A DNA stretch of 64,000 bases from Bradyrhizobium canariense (GCF_018130465.1 NZ_JAFCKJ010000001.1:310001-374000); one strand, 5' to 3'. Shown: positions 9,942 to 18,729, numbered from the stretch's first letter. Numbers and translations: made by a program. Notes: generated by a model from the letters alone, not told the origin.

Positions 9942-9995
9942 GCACATGCCGCAAAGCACTTGTCTGAAAGCACATGCCTGCAAAGCACTTGCCTC
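9942..9995. repeat. Two imperfect tandem copies of a ~25-bp unit
   Basis: GCACATGCCGCAAAGCACTT... (9942-9965) and GCACATGCCTGCAAAGCACT... (9970-9995) differ by one inserted T and one further base. They lie just downstream of the amidase stop in a 205-bp gap without a gene. Confidence 0.7.
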
Positions 9996-10044
9996 CGGAG
10001 CCCGGACATGTTGATCGTGCCGCGGATGAGCCCTGAATCCGAGC

Positions 10045-10156
10045 GCGCATGAGCGTATTTGTCCCAATGCGGCATGACGCCCGCAACCCCATCGGTGTCG
10101 TCCTGGCTTTCGCCAGGACGACGTCGGAGCTCGTGAGCGCATGAGCGTATTTGTCC
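10045..10156. repeat. Palindromic repeat flanked by 20-bp direct repeats, overlapping a start codon
   Basis: A 20-bp sequence beginning GCGCATGAGC occurs at 10045-10064 and again without mismatch at 10137-10156; the second copy contains the start codon and first five codons of the permease gene. Between them lies a perfect hairpin, GTCGTCCTGGC (10097-10107), loop TTTC, GCCAGGACGAC (10112-10122), of a kind I associate with interspersed Bradyrhizobium repeats. The arrangement resembles an insertion with a target duplication, but a local duplication would look the same. Confidence 0.8.
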
Positions 10157-11091
10157 TCCGACGTCTGCTGACCCTGCTGGCGACGCTGGTCGGCGCATCC
10201 GTGATCATTTTCCTGGTGCTGGATGCTCTTCCGGGCAACGCCGCGCAGATGCTGATGGGCGCCGACGCCTCGCCGGACGCGGTGCGTGCGCTCACCGTCA
10301 AGCTCGGGCTCGACCAGCCGCTGGCGGTTCGCTATCTGCAATGGATCAAGGGGCTGCTGGTCGGCGATCTCGGCAACTCCTATGTCTACGGCACGCCGGT
10401 CGGCAGCCTGATCGCGGAGCGGCTGGTGCTGACCATTCCGCTCGCGATCATGTCCATGCTGATCACGGTGACGCTGGCGCTCTCGGCCGGCATCTACACC
10501 GCCGCCAACCACAACAAGCTCGGCGATGTCGGCGTGATGTCGCTGACCCAGATCGGCATCGCGCTGCCGAATTTCTGGTTCGCGATTCTGCTGGTGCTGC
10601 TGTTCTCGGTGCGGCTGCAATGGCTGTCCGCGGGCGGCTTTCCCGGCTGGGAGGACGGCATCTGGCTCGGCATCAAGTCGCTGCTGCTGCCGGCGGTCTC
10701 GCTTGCGGTGGTGCAGGCCGCGATCCTCGCACGCGTCACGCGTTCGGCCGTGCTCGAAGTGCTGCGCGAGGATTTCGTCCGTACGGCGCGCGCCAAAGGG
10801 CTCGGCAGGCGCGAGGTGCTGTGGCGCCACGTGCTGCGCAACGCCATGATCCCGGTGATGACGGTGATGGGCCTGCAATTCGCCAATCTGCTCGCCGGCA
10901 CCATCGTGATCGAGAACGTGTTCTATCTGCCGGGCCTCGGCCGGCTGATCTTCCAGTCGATCGCCAACCGCGACCTCATCGTGGTGCGCAACTGCGTGAT
11001 GCTGCTTGCGACCATGGTCGTCATCGTCAATTTCGTGGTCGACGTGCTCTATGCCTTCATCGATCCCCGCATCAAGGTCCACGACCTGTGA
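10141..11091 (+). CDS. Dipeptide/oligopeptide-type ABC transporter permease (DppB-like)
   Basis: Inner-membrane permease of 316 residues. The N-terminus VLRRLLTLLATLVGASVIIF is the first membrane segment typical of DppB/OppB subunits, and the cytoplasmic loop RTARAKGLGRREVLWRHVLRNAMIP carries the EAA-like motif of this class. Start ATG 10141 lies within the second copy of the 20-bp direct repeat, so its upstream leader has been rearranged. It opens an operon of two permeases, two ATPases and a binding protein with 4-bp overlaps between most genes. Peptides, nickel, opines or other short amides are possible cargo. Confidence 0.88.
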   Translation: MSVFVLRRLLTLLATLVGASVIIFLVLDALPGNAAQMLMGADASPDAVRALTVKLGLDQPLAVRYLQWIKGLLVGDLGNSYVYGTPVGSLIAERLVLTIPLAIMSMLITVTLALSAGIYTAANHNKLGDVGVMSLTQIGIALPNFWFAILLVLLFSVRLQWLSAGGFPGWEDGIWLGIKSLLLPAVSLAVVQAAILARVTRSAVLEVLREDFVRTARAKGLGRREVLWRHVLRNAMIPVMTVMGLQFANLLAGTIVIENVFYLPGLGRLIFQSIANRDLIVVRNCVMLLATMVVIVNFVVDVLYAFIDPRIKVHDL

Positions 11092-11981
11092 GCGCGCCTT
11101 TGACCTCGCCGATTGACGCAGCGGCAGCGACGCGCCGTCTGCCGGCCAAAACCTTCTGGGGCCGCGCGCTGCGCCATCGCAGCTTCGTGCTCGGCGGCGC
11201 GTTGAGCCTGCTGGTTCTCGCCTCGGCGCTGCTCTCGCTGGTGTGGACGCCCTGGTCGTCCTACGAGATCGACATCGCCTCAAAACTCCGGCCGCCCTCG
11301 GCCGAGCACTGGCTCGGCACCGATTCCTTCGGCCGCGACATCGTCTCGCTGCTGCTCGCCGGCGCCCGTTCCACCATCATGGTCGGCGTCATCGCGGTCA
11401 GCATCGGTCTCACCTTCGGCCTCTGCCTCGGCCTGATCGCCTCGGCCCGGCGCGGCTGGACCGAAGAGATCATCATGCGCTTCTCCGACTTCACCTTCGC
11501 CTTTCCGGCCGTGCTCTCCGCGATCATGCTCGCCGCGGTCGTGGGACCCGGTATGGTGACCTCGATCGTCGCGATCGGCATTTTCCAGATCCCGACGCTG
11601 ACCCGGCTGACGCGCGGCTCGGCCAATGCGATCTGGGCGCGCGAATTCGTGCTGGCCGCGCGTGCCTCGGGCAAGGGCAGGTTTCGCATCACCATCGAGC
11701 ACGTGCTGCCCAACATCCTGTCGATCCTGATCGTGCAGGTCACCACCCAGTTCGCGCTCGCCATTCTCGCGGAGGCCGCTCTGTCCTATCTCGGGCTCGG
11801 CACGCAGCCGCCGCAGCCGTCCTGGGGCCGGATGCTGAACGATGCGCAGACGCTGCTGTTCCAATCGCCGATGCTCGCGGTCTATCCGGGCGCCGCCATC
11901 GCGGTCGCCGTGCTCGGCCTCAACCTGCTCGGTGACGGATTGCGCGACCTGCTCGATCCACGACTGGCGCGGGAGCGATGA
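11088..11981 (+). CDS. Dipeptide/oligopeptide-type ABC transporter permease (DppC-like)
   Basis: Second permease, 297 residues. It begins at GTG 11088, overlapping the DppB-like stop as GTGA, which indicates translational coupling. After a cytoplasmic lead with the first membrane segment SFVLGGALSLLVLASALLSL come the DppC signature HWLGTDSFGRDIVSLLLAGARST and the EAA loop AREFVLAARASGKG. The C-terminal NLLGDGLRDLLDPRLARER ending is standard for DppC/OppC proteins. It forms the membrane channel with the preceding subunit. Confidence 0.88.
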   Translation: MSAPLTSPIDAAAATRRLPAKTFWGRALRHRSFVLGGALSLLVLASALLSLVWTPWSSYEIDIASKLRPPSAEHWLGTDSFGRDIVSLLLAGARSTIMVGVIAVSIGLTFGLCLGLIASARRGWTEEIIMRFSDFTFAFPAVLSAIMLAAVVGPGMVTSIVAIGIFQIPTLTRLTRGSANAIWAREFVLAARASGKGRFRITIEHVLPNILSILIVQVTTQFALAILAEAALSYLGLGTQPPQPSWGRMLNDAQTLLFQSPMLAVYPGAAIAVAVLGLNLLGDGLRDLLDPRLARER

Positions 11982-12997
11982 CGATGGCTGAGCGCTCCGA
12001 CATGCCGCTGATCGAAGTCAGTAATCTCGGCGTCCGCCTCAACACCAGCCGCGGGCCGGCGCAGGCCGTGCGCGGCGTCAGCTTTGCCTTGAAGCGCGGC
12101 GAGACGCTCGGGCTCGTCGGTGAATCCGGCTGCGGCAAGTCGGTCACCGCGATGTCGCTGATGGGCCTGTTGCCGGACAGCGCCGTCGTCACCGGCAGCA
12201 TCAAGCTGGATGGCGGCGAACTCGCTGGTTTGTCGGACGCGGAATATTGTCGCCTGCGCGGCAACCGCATCAGCATGATTTTCCAGGAGCCGATGACCGC
12301 GCTCAATCCGATGCACACGATCGGCCATCAGGTCGCCGAGCCGCTGCGGCGTCACAAGAAATACTCGGCGTCGCAGGCACGGAAAGAAGCGATCGCCTTG
12401 CTCGACCGCGTGGGGCTGCCCGATCCTGCAAAGCGCGTCGATGCCTATCCGCACCAGTTCTCCGGCGGCCAGCGCCAGCGCGTCACCATCGCTATGGCGC
12501 TCGCCTGTGAGCCCGATTTGTTGATCGCGGACGAGCCGACCACCGCGCTCGACGTCACCATCCAGGGCCAGATCCTCGACCTCATCGCCGATCTGGTCGA
12601 GGAGCGCGGCATGTCGATGATCCTGATCTCGCACGATCTCGGCGTCATCGCCGAGAACGTGCAGCGCATGATGGTGATGTATGGCGGCACGGTGGTCGAG
12701 AGCGGGCCGACCGACGAGGTGTTTCGGCGGATGGGACATCCCTACACGCAGGGCCTGTTCCGCGCCCGGCCGAAGCTCGGCGCGCGCAAGGGGACGCGGC
12801 TGACGACGATCTCGGGCACGGTGCCGGAGCTCGCGGATCTTCCGGCCGGCTGCACCTTCTCCGAACGATGTCCGCTTGTGATCGATCAGTGCCGCGCGGC
12901 GCTTCCGCCGATGGTCGAAGTCGGCGCCGGCCATGGCGTGCGCTGCGTGCGCACCGATGTCTCGATGGCCGCGAATGTCGGAGCGTTGTCCGCATGA
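11978..12997 (+). CDS. Peptide-type ABC transporter ATP-binding protein (DppD-like)
   Basis: ATPase subunit, 339 residues. Walker A GESGCGKS, signature [15 protein letters not shown], Walker B LLIADEPTTALD and the HDLGVIAENV switch are present. The C-terminal extension contains a cysteine-bearing segment (CTFSERCPLVIDQCR) characteristic of DppD/OppD subunits. The ATG overlaps the previous stop by 4 bp; ATG 11984 is an alternative. It would pair with the next ATPase to energise the two permeases. Confidence 0.9.
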   Translation: MTMAERSDMPLIEVSNLGVRLNTSRGPAQAVRGVSFALKRGETLGLVGESGCGKSVTAMSLMGLLPDSAVVTGSIKLDGGELAGLSDAEYCRLRGNRISMIFQEPMTALNPMHTIGHQVAEPLRRHKKYSASQARKEAIALLDRVGLPDPAKRVDAYPHQFSGGQRQRVTIAMALACEPDLLIADEPTTALDVTIQGQILDLIADLVEERGMSMILISHDLGVIAENVQRMMVMYGGTVVESGPTDEVFRRMGHPYTQGLFRARPKLGARKGTRLTTISGTVPELADLPAGCTFSERCPLVIDQCRAALPPMVEVGAGHGVRCVRTDVSMAANVGALSA

Positions 12998-13998
12998 GCA
13001 CCGCGCCTCTTCTCGACGTCAGGGGTCTCGAGCAGCGCTACACGCTGCCCCGCGAAAGCCTGTTCCGCCCGCCCGGGCAGGTGCGCGCGCTGAACGGCGT
13101 CAGTGTGCAGGTCGATGTCGGCAAGAGCCTCGGCATCGTCGGCGAGTCCGGCTCGGGCAAGTCCACTTTTGCGCGGGTGGTGATGGCGCTGGAGCGGCCG
13201 ACGTCGGGGCAGGTCGCGCTGCTCGGCCGCGACCTCAACGGCATCACCGCCGACGAGCTGCGCCGCGCCCGGCGCGATTTCCAGATGGTGTTCCAGGATC
13301 CCTACGGCTCGCTTGATCCGCGCCAGATCATCGCGCGCATCGTGGCCGAGCCGCTCACTGTGCTTGATGGCGCCGACCGCACCACCTTCCGCGACCGCGT
13401 CGCCGCGGTGCTGCGCCAGGTCGGCTTGCGCGATGCGGACATGGACAAATATCCGCACGAATTCTCCGGCGGTCAGCGCCAGCGCATCGCCATTGCGCGG
13501 GCCTTGATCACCCAGCCGAAGCTGATCGTCGCCGACGAGCCGGTCTCCGCGCTCGACGTCTCCGTGCAGGCCCAGGTGCTCAACCTGATGCAGGACCTCC
13601 AGGAGCAGTTCGGCCTGAGTTACGTCCTGATCAGCCACGACCTCGCCGTCGTCGACTATCTCTGCGACGAGGTCGCGGTGATGTATCTCGGCCGCATCGT
13701 CGAGCAGGGGCGGCCGGAGGATTTGTTCGAGCACTGCGCCCATCCCTACACGCGGGCGCTGCTGGATGCCGTGCCGCGGGCGCGCGCCGGCGGCGGCCGG
13801 CGCCGGCGCGGGGCCCAGGCGATCGCCTCGCAATCGGCGGCCGCCACGGGTTGTCCCTATGTCGCGCGTTGTGCGCTCGCCGACCAGCATTGCCGCGAGG
13901 TTCTGCCTGAGCTACGCAAGGTGGGCGAGACGCATCTTGCGGCCTGCCACAAGGCGGAGGCCGTGATGGCGTTGCCGCCGCCTGCCGCGGAGGGTTAG
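12994..13998 (+). CDS. Peptide-type ABC transporter ATP-binding protein (DppF-like)
   Basis: Second ATPase, 334 residues, beginning at ATG 12994 in a 4-bp overlap with the DppD-like gene. Walker A GESGSGKST, signature FSGGQRQRIAIARAL, Walker B LIVADEPVSALD and HDLAVVDYL are visible. The C-terminus again has a cysteine cluster (CPYVARCALADQHCR) as in DppF/OppF proteins. The segment FQDPYGSLDPRQ is the usual Q-loop of this subfamily. The binding-protein gene follows 54 bp downstream. Confidence 0.9.
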   Translation: MSTAPLLDVRGLEQRYTLPRESLFRPPGQVRALNGVSVQVDVGKSLGIVGESGSGKSTFARVVMALERPTSGQVALLGRDLNGITADELRRARRDFQMVFQDPYGSLDPRQIIARIVAEPLTVLDGADRTTFRDRVAAVLRQVGLRDADMDKYPHEFSGGQRQRIAIARALITQPKLIVADEPVSALDVSVQAQVLNLMQDLQEQFGLSYVLISHDLAVVDYLCDEVAVMYLGRIVEQGRPEDLFEHCAHPYTRALLDAVPRARAGGGRRRRGAQAIASQSAAATGCPYVARCALADQHCREVLPELRKVGETHLAACHKAEAVMALPPPAAEG

Positions 13999-14052
13999 TC
14001 TCGGGCGCAGGATTGGCGTAGACTGGGAATTGAGAAGGCAGGGGAGTTACGC

Positions 14053-15549
14053 ATGTTCAGGAAACTATCCATCGTCGCACTCACTGCCGCGCTTGTCGCG
14101 GCGCCGCTGCCGGTGCTGGCCCAAAGCAAGAAGGACAGCGTCGTCATGGCGATGGCGCTGGAGCCGCCGGGGCTCGATCCCACCAACGCGGCCGCTGCCG
14201 CGATCGCCGAGGTCACGCTCTACAACATCTATGAGACGCTGACCAAGATCAACGAGGACGGCACCACCTCGCCCCTGCTGGCAGAAAGCTGGACTGCTTC
14301 GCCCGACCTGAAGACCTACACCTTCAAGCTGCGCAAGGGCATCAAATTCCACAATGGCGAGCCGTTCGATTCCGCCGCGGTGAAGTTCTCGTTCGAGCGC
14401 AACGCGGTGCCCACCAGCACCAACAAGGACAAGAGCCTGTTCCAGAGCTTCGAGTCCGTTGCCGCGCCCGACGCCGACACGGTCGTGATCACCCTGAAAA
14501 ACTCCGAGCCGAACCTGCCGTTCCTGATGGGACAGGCGAGCGCTTCGATCGTCGAGCCGAAGAGCGCTGCCACCAATGTCACGCAGCCGGTCGGCACCGG
14601 GCCCTATCAGCTTGGCGCCTGGGCCAAGGGCTCCTCGATGACGCTGACCAAATGGGCCGACTACCGTAACGCCGCCGCGATCAAGCTCTCGAAGGTGACG
14701 ATCCGTTTCATCTCCGATCCGTCCGCGCAGACGGCGGCGCTGCTCTCGGGCGACGTCGACGCGTTTCCACGCGTCGCGGCGCAGCGCACCATCGCGCAGT
14801 TCAAGGCCGATCCGCGCTTCACCGTGCTGGTCGGCGGCTCCCGCGCCAAGACCATCGTTGCGATCAATCACCGCAAGAAGCCGCTCGATGACGTCCGCGT
14901 GCGCCGCGCCATCCTCGCCGCGATCGACCGTAAGGCCATGATCGACGGTGCCGTCGACGGCTTCGGCACGCCGATCGGCAGCTTCTACGTGCCGGGCGCG
15001 TTCGGTTTCGTCGATACCACCGGCATCAACCCCTACGACCCCGAGAAGGCGAAGAAGCTGCTTGCCGAAGCCGGCGTCACCACGCCGCTCGAGCTGTCGC
15101 TGAAGCTGCCGCCGCCGTCCTATGCGCGGCAGGGCGGCGAAATCGTCGCGGCCCAGCTCGCCAAGGTCGGCATCATCGCCAAGATCGAGAACGTCGAATG
15201 GGCGCAATGGCTGTCGCAGGTGTTCGCCGGCAACGGCCCGCATAATTTCGACCTCACCATCGTCAGCCATGTCGAGCCGTTCGACCTCGTCAAGATCACC
15301 GAGCCGGACTACTATCTCGGCTACAACAACGCGGCGTTCAACGCGCTCTACAAGCAGATCGTGTCGACGCCGGAAGAGGCCGCCCGCGCAAAACTGCTCG
15401 GCGACGCCCAGCGCATGCTGGCCACCGACGCGGTCTCTGCCTACATGTACCAGCCGCAGCTGATCACCATCACAGCCAAGAAGCTGAAGGGCGTCTGGAA
15501 GGACGTGCCGCAATACGAGAACGATTTCTCGACGTGGGCCTGGGAGTAG
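14053..15549 (+). CDS. Peptide-type ABC transporter substrate-binding protein (SBP family 5)
   Basis: Periplasmic receptor of 498 residues with a clear signal peptide (LSIVALTAALVAAPLPVLAQ, cleavage near residue 24). Family 5 features are LAESWTASPDLKTYTFKLRKGIKFHNGEPF and the later VRRAILAAIDRKAM. GGGGAG precedes the ATG by 7 bases. It completes the LysR/amidase/ABC gene group; being last in the operon is less common than being first. Family 5 proteins bind peptides, but also nickel-chelates, opines, glutathione and amides, so given the amidase the ligand may be an amide rather than a peptide. Confidence 0.9.
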   Translation: MFRKLSIVALTAALVAAPLPVLAQSKKDSVVMAMALEPPGLDPTNAAAAAIAEVTLYNIYETLTKINEDGTTSPLLAESWTASPDLKTYTFKLRKGIKFHNGEPFDSAAVKFSFERNAVPTSTNKDKSLFQSFESVAAPDADTVVITLKNSEPNLPFLMGQASASIVEPKSAATNVTQPVGTGPYQLGAWAKGSSMTLTKWADYRNAAAIKLSKVTIRFISDPSAQTAALLSGDVDAFPRVAAQRTIAQFKADPRFTVLVGGSRAKTIVAINHRKKPLDDVRVRRAILAAIDRKAMIDGAVDGFGTPIGSFYVPGAFGFVDTTGINPYDPEKAKKLLAEAGVTTPLELSLKLPPPSYARQGGEIVAAQLAKVGIIAKIENVEWAQWLSQVFAGNGPHNFDLTIVSHVEPFDLVKITEPDYYLGYNNAAFNALYKQIVSTPEEAARAKLLGDAQRMLATDAVSAYMYQPQLITITAKKLKGVWKDVPQYENDFSTWAWE

Positions 15550-15590
15550 GGGGCATCCTCGTCGTTCGTGGCGCGCGCCGCCCGTTGCAG

Positions 15591-15617
15591 TGCCCTCTCG
15601 CCTTGCGGGAGAGGGCA
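15591..15617. repeat. Hairpin repeat, copy 1
   Basis: TGCCCTCTC (15591-15599) and GAGAGGGCA (15609-15617) form a perfect 9-bp stem 41 bp after the binding-protein stop. A second copy of the same motif in the same orientation, sharing CCTTGCGGG and GAGGGCAGCGACGC, lies at 15829-15873. It could act as a bidirectional transcript end between the two converging operons. Confidence 0.65.
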
Positions 15618-15644
15618 GCGACGCAGGTAAACGCGGACTCACCA

Positions 15645-15710
15645 GGGTGAGGGGTCTCTATCCGCACACGAATCTGCCGAGTTGAATTCGCGGATAGAGA
15701 CCCCTCATCC
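15645..15710. repeat. Long inverted repeat, 21-bp arms
   Basis: The arms GGGTGAGGGGTCTCTATCCGC... (15645-15665) and GCGGATAGAG... (15690-15710) are complementary over 21 bp with one mismatch, around a 24-base loop. Downstream, 15701-15756 continues as an opposite-orientation relative of the copy 1 and copy 2 motifs. Confidence 0.75.
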
Positions 15711-15828
15711 GGCGCTACGCACCACCTTCTTCTGCAAGGGGAGAAGAGGGGCTCGCAGCGATTTCGGAATATTAGCATCATACCCCTGTTTTGCTCGACG
15801 AGTCAAACGGCGGGATGCTCGTTGCTGC

Positions 15829-15873
15829 GCCCTCTCCCCTTGCGGGCGAGGGCAGCGACGCCGGGTGAGGGGG
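15829..15873. repeat. Hairpin repeat, copy 2
   Basis: GCCCTCTCCCC-TTGC-GGGCGAGGGC is a strong stem-loop at 15829-15853, followed by GCGACGCCGGGTGAGGGG. It is a shorter relative of the sequence at 15592-15654 in the same orientation. Confidence 0.65.
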
Positions 15874-15970
15874 CTGCTTTTGCCTCGTTGGCGGTCCGCG
15901 TAAGCTGTTGATTTTGCTATCGCCGGCTACTGTGTATGGGGTTGTTTTCGCAGTTTTTGTTTGACGGGAG

Positions 15971-16047
15971 GCCGTCATGCCCGGGCTTCCACATTCTTGG
16001 CGCCGCACGAAAGATCGTGGATGGCCGGGACAAGCCCGGCCATGACG
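15971..16047. repeat. Inverted repeat with nested 9-bp hairpin
   Basis: CGTCATGCCCGGGCTT (15973-15988) is complementary to AAGCCCGGCCATGACG (16032-16047) in 15 of 16 positions, and the right arm itself folds as ATGGCCGGG-ACAAG-CCCGGCCAT (16021-16043). This fits an interspersed mobile palindrome. No gene is seen anywhere in 15550-16062. Confidence 0.7.
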
Positions 16048-16062
16048 CTGGGAATGAGTCCG

Positions 16063-17616
16063 CTACGCCGCCGCGGGCAAATCCGGGTCGGCGATCGCGC
16101 CGGCGACGCGGACGCGGACGCGGAGAGCATTGCCGGGCAGATAGGCGATCGGCATGTCCTCGACATCGACGGTCTTGAGGCTGTCGCGCGCTGCTCCAGC
16201 CTGGACAGCGCGGTCGGCCGCGATATCGCGCGCGGCTGCGATCGCATCCTCGCGGCTGAGGTCGCGGAACACCTGGTCGGCCTCGCCGGAGACCTGCGCG
16301 ATCGCGGCACCTACTGCATTGGCGCAGTCGCCATGCGGCATGCGCACGATCTCGGAGATGCCGGGCAGGCGATCCGGCACCAGGAAGGCGCCGCCGCCGA
16401 CCGCGAGCAGCGGCACGTCGCCGGCTTCGGTTTTCATGCGGTCGATGTCTTCCTCGAGCTTGCGCCAGGCATCGCGCAGCGCCGCCTCGATCAGGCGTTT
16501 CGGCAGCATGGCGACGCGCGAGCGGTCGCCGATGTCGATCAGGCCGGCCGCGACTGCAATGTCGGTGGCGGTGAGGCGCGCGCCGCCGAACACCAGCGCG
16601 TCCGACGTCAGCCGGTAGCCGACGCTGAGCGGGCCGACGCGGACCGGATCCTCGTCGACATGGCTGCCGCCGCCCAGCCCGATCGACAGCAGGTCGGGCA
16701 TTCGGAACAGCGTGCGGACGCCGCCGACTTCGACCACGGCATTGGCCTCGCGCGGAAAGCCGTGACGAAGCTGGCCGATGTCGGAGGTGGTGCCGCCGAC
16801 ATCGACGACCATGGCGTCGTCGAGGCCGGAGAGATGGGCGGCGCCGCGCATGGAATTGGTGGCGCCGGACGCAAAGCTCATCACCGGGAAGGCGGTGGCG
16901 ATCTCGGCCTGCATCACGGTGCCGTCGTTCTGGGTCAGGAACAGCGGCGCATCGATGCCGCTGTCGGCGATCGCCTTGCGGAAGGCCGCGACCGTGGTGA
17001 TGGCGAGATCGTGCAGGGACGCATTGAGCAGCGCGGCGTTCTCCCGCTCCAGCAGCCCGATGCGGCCGAGATCATGCGACAGCGTCACCGCGACGTCCGG
17101 GCAGATATCGGCGAGGATTTCTCGCGCGGTCGTCTCGCAGGAGGGGTCGAGCGGAGAGAAGCTCGAGCACACCGCGACCGAGCGCAGGCCCTTGTCCCTG
17201 ATTTTTCGCGCGGCGTCCTTGAGGGCGGCGACGTCGAGCGGCATGAAGGGACGACCGTCGTAATCGTGGCCGCCCTCCAGCATGAAGATGTCGCCGTTGA
17301 CCAGCGCGGCGAGGTCTTCGGGCCAGTCGCAGAACGGCGGCAACGAGGCGCTTGCGGGCATACCGATGCGGATCGCGCCGATCTTCTGCACACGGCGGCG
17401 CTGGACTACGGCATTGATGAAATGCGTGGTGCCGATCACGACTGCATCGACCTTCACCGCGGCGGCGGGCTCGGTGCGCAGCGCCTTCAACGCGTCGAGG
17501 ATGCCCGAGGTCACGTCGGCCGTGGTCGGACGCTTGACGGAATGGACGACTTTCTCGTCGACGATCAGCACGGCATCCGTGTTGGTGCCGCCGACATCGA
17601 TGCCAATACGTTTCAT
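16063..17616 (-). CDS. Hydantoinase/oxoprolinase-family protein (short HyuA-like)
   Basis: Actin-fold ATPase-like protein of 517 residues related to the HyuA subunit of N-methylhydantoinase and 5-oxoprolinase, which open cyclic amides with ATP. Phosphate-binding GIDVGGTNTDAVLI is at residues 5-18, and a second GGTTSDIG motif follows in the Hydantoinase_A domain. It is much shorter than full HyuA (about 690 residues), lacks the C-terminal domain, and there is no hyuB; this short form is typically found next to DUF917 genes, as here (6 bp gap). It ends the IclR-led ABC operon. Substrate unknown; a cyclic imide or hydantoin-like compound is a reasonable guess. Confidence 0.82.
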   Translation of the reverse strand: MKRIGIDVGGTNTDAVLIVDEKVVHSVKRPTTADVTSGILDALKALRTEPAAAVKVDAVVIGTTHFINAVVQRRRVQKIGAIRIGMPASASLPPFCDWPEDLAALVNGDIFMLEGGHDYDGRPFMPLDVAALKDAARKIRDKGLRSVAVCSSFSPLDPSCETTAREILADICPDVAVTLSHDLGRIGLLERENAALLNASLHDLAITTVAAFRKAIADSGIDAPLFLTQNDGTVMQAEIATAFPVMSFASGATNSMRGAAHLSGLDDAMVVDVGGTTSDIGQLRHGFPREANAVVEVGGVRTLFRMPDLLSIGLGGGSHVDEDPVRVGPLSVGYRLTSDALVFGGARLTATDIAVAAGLIDIGDRSRVAMLPKRLIEAALRDAWRKLEEDIDRMKTEAGDVPLLAVGGGAFLVPDRLPGISEIVRMPHGDCANAVGAAIAQVSGEADQVFRDLSREDAIAAARDIAADRAVQAGAARDSLKTVDVEDMPIAYLPGNALRVRVRVAGAIADPDLPAAA

Positions 17617-17622
17617 GAGATC

Positions 17623-18729
17623 TTAAGCTCCTGCCGCAGCGGGCTCGAAGAGGGAACGGTAATCGAGGTCGTAGCCGAAGGCGCGCGGGCCGACGAATTC
17701 GAGACCGCGGGGACTGGTGAGCACCGGCGGGGCCGGCAGCGCCACGACGGTGACGCGCTGGCCATAGCGCACGGTCTCGGTGCCGACGCCGTGGCCGTTG
17801 ACGCTGTCGAGCACGCAGATCAAATCGGGTGACGTCGCGATCGCCTCTTCACCGCGCCAAGCCACGACCCATTCGTTCTGGAACGAGAGCTTGAGCCGGC
17901 TGCCGCGGTCGGCGTCGCTGCCCTCGATCGTGGCCGAGCCGCGCAGGAATCCTTCCGTCGTGCGCCGGGCCACGTCGACGATCTTGCCCGTGAACAGCTT
18001 CTTGCCGCCTTCGGTCGAAAGCAGCGCGGCGATCGGATCTTCGTGCCGGCGGTTTGCATCCTGCACGGCGCGGCCGATGCCGATCGCCTTGGTGGTGGTG
18101 AAGTGGATACCCCAGTCCTTCACCTCGCGTCCCGTGCGGGGCGCCTTGCTGGTGGAGGCGATCGAGCCCATCTCGACGCAGATCTTGCGGCTCGCCCGCT
18201 CCATCCATTTCCAGCTCGGCACCTTGGTGACGACGGCTTCGATGCCGCGCGGATCATAGAGCGTGCAGGGGTAGGGGCGTAAGTCCCCGATCGCGACCGA
18301 GGTCATCTGCGCCTCAGGGAAGGCGCGGCCCATGCAGTCGGCATCGACCACGGGAATGCCGAGATGAGCGGCCGCCATCAGCGCCTGTACGCCGTTGCCG
18401 CCGCCGATCTCGACCGACATCACGGCGCGGAACTTGATGCCGTTGATCTCCTCCTGCATCCGCACCGCGCGCGCGATGTTGCGGCTGTCGGCGAGGCGTT
18501 CCTGTCCGACCAGCGGCGCGCCCATGTTGGAGACGACCGCGACCCAGTCCTCGTCGTCGAGGTCGAGCGGCGACATCAATTGCACGCGGTGGCCCTCGGC
18601 GTAGAGCCGGCGCAGGTTGAGCAGGCCGAGATAGGGGCTGCCGCCGCCGCCGGTGCCGAGGATCCAGGCGCCGACCGCGAGCGCTTCGATTTCGTCGAGG
18701 GTGATCGTCTTCAATTCCGCCTTGCTCAC
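17623..18729 (-). CDS. DUF917-family protein
   Basis: 368 residues. The N-terminal LDEIEALAVGAWILGTGGGGSPYLG is the hallmark of the DUF917 family, which I recall Pfam linking to S-methyl thiohydantoin desulfurase activity; I would not extend that activity to this protein. No signal peptide or membrane segments are seen, so it is probably cytoplasmic. It overlaps the AroM-like gene by 4 bp and is followed directly by the short HyuA-like gene, the usual DUF917 partner. The pair may act as one enzyme on a cyclic nitrogen compound delivered by the upstream transporter. Confidence 0.8.
   Translation of the reverse strand: MSKAELKTITLDEIEALAVGAWILGTGGGGSPYLGLLNLRRLYAEGHRVQLMSPLDLDDEDWVAVVSNMGAPLVGQERLADSRNIARAVRMQEEINGIKFRAVMSVEIGGGNGVQALMAAAHLGIPVVDADCMGRAFPEAQMTSVAIGDLRPYPCTLYDPRGIEAVVTKVPSWKWMERASRKICVEMGSIASTSKAPRTGREVKDWGIHFTTTKAIGIGRAVQDANRRHEDPIAALLSTEGGKKLFTGKIVDVARRTTEGFLRGSATIEGSDADRGSRLKLSFQNEWVVAWRGEEAIATSPDLICVLDSVNGHGVGTETVRYGQRVTVVALPAPPVLTSPRGLEFVGPRAFGYDLDYRSLFEPAAAGA

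Noticed and set aside
15961-17832. A 623-codon plus-strand open frame antisense to the HyuA-like gene
   Set aside because: No ribosome site or domain; the minus-strand frame has clear GGTNTD and GGTTSD motifs.
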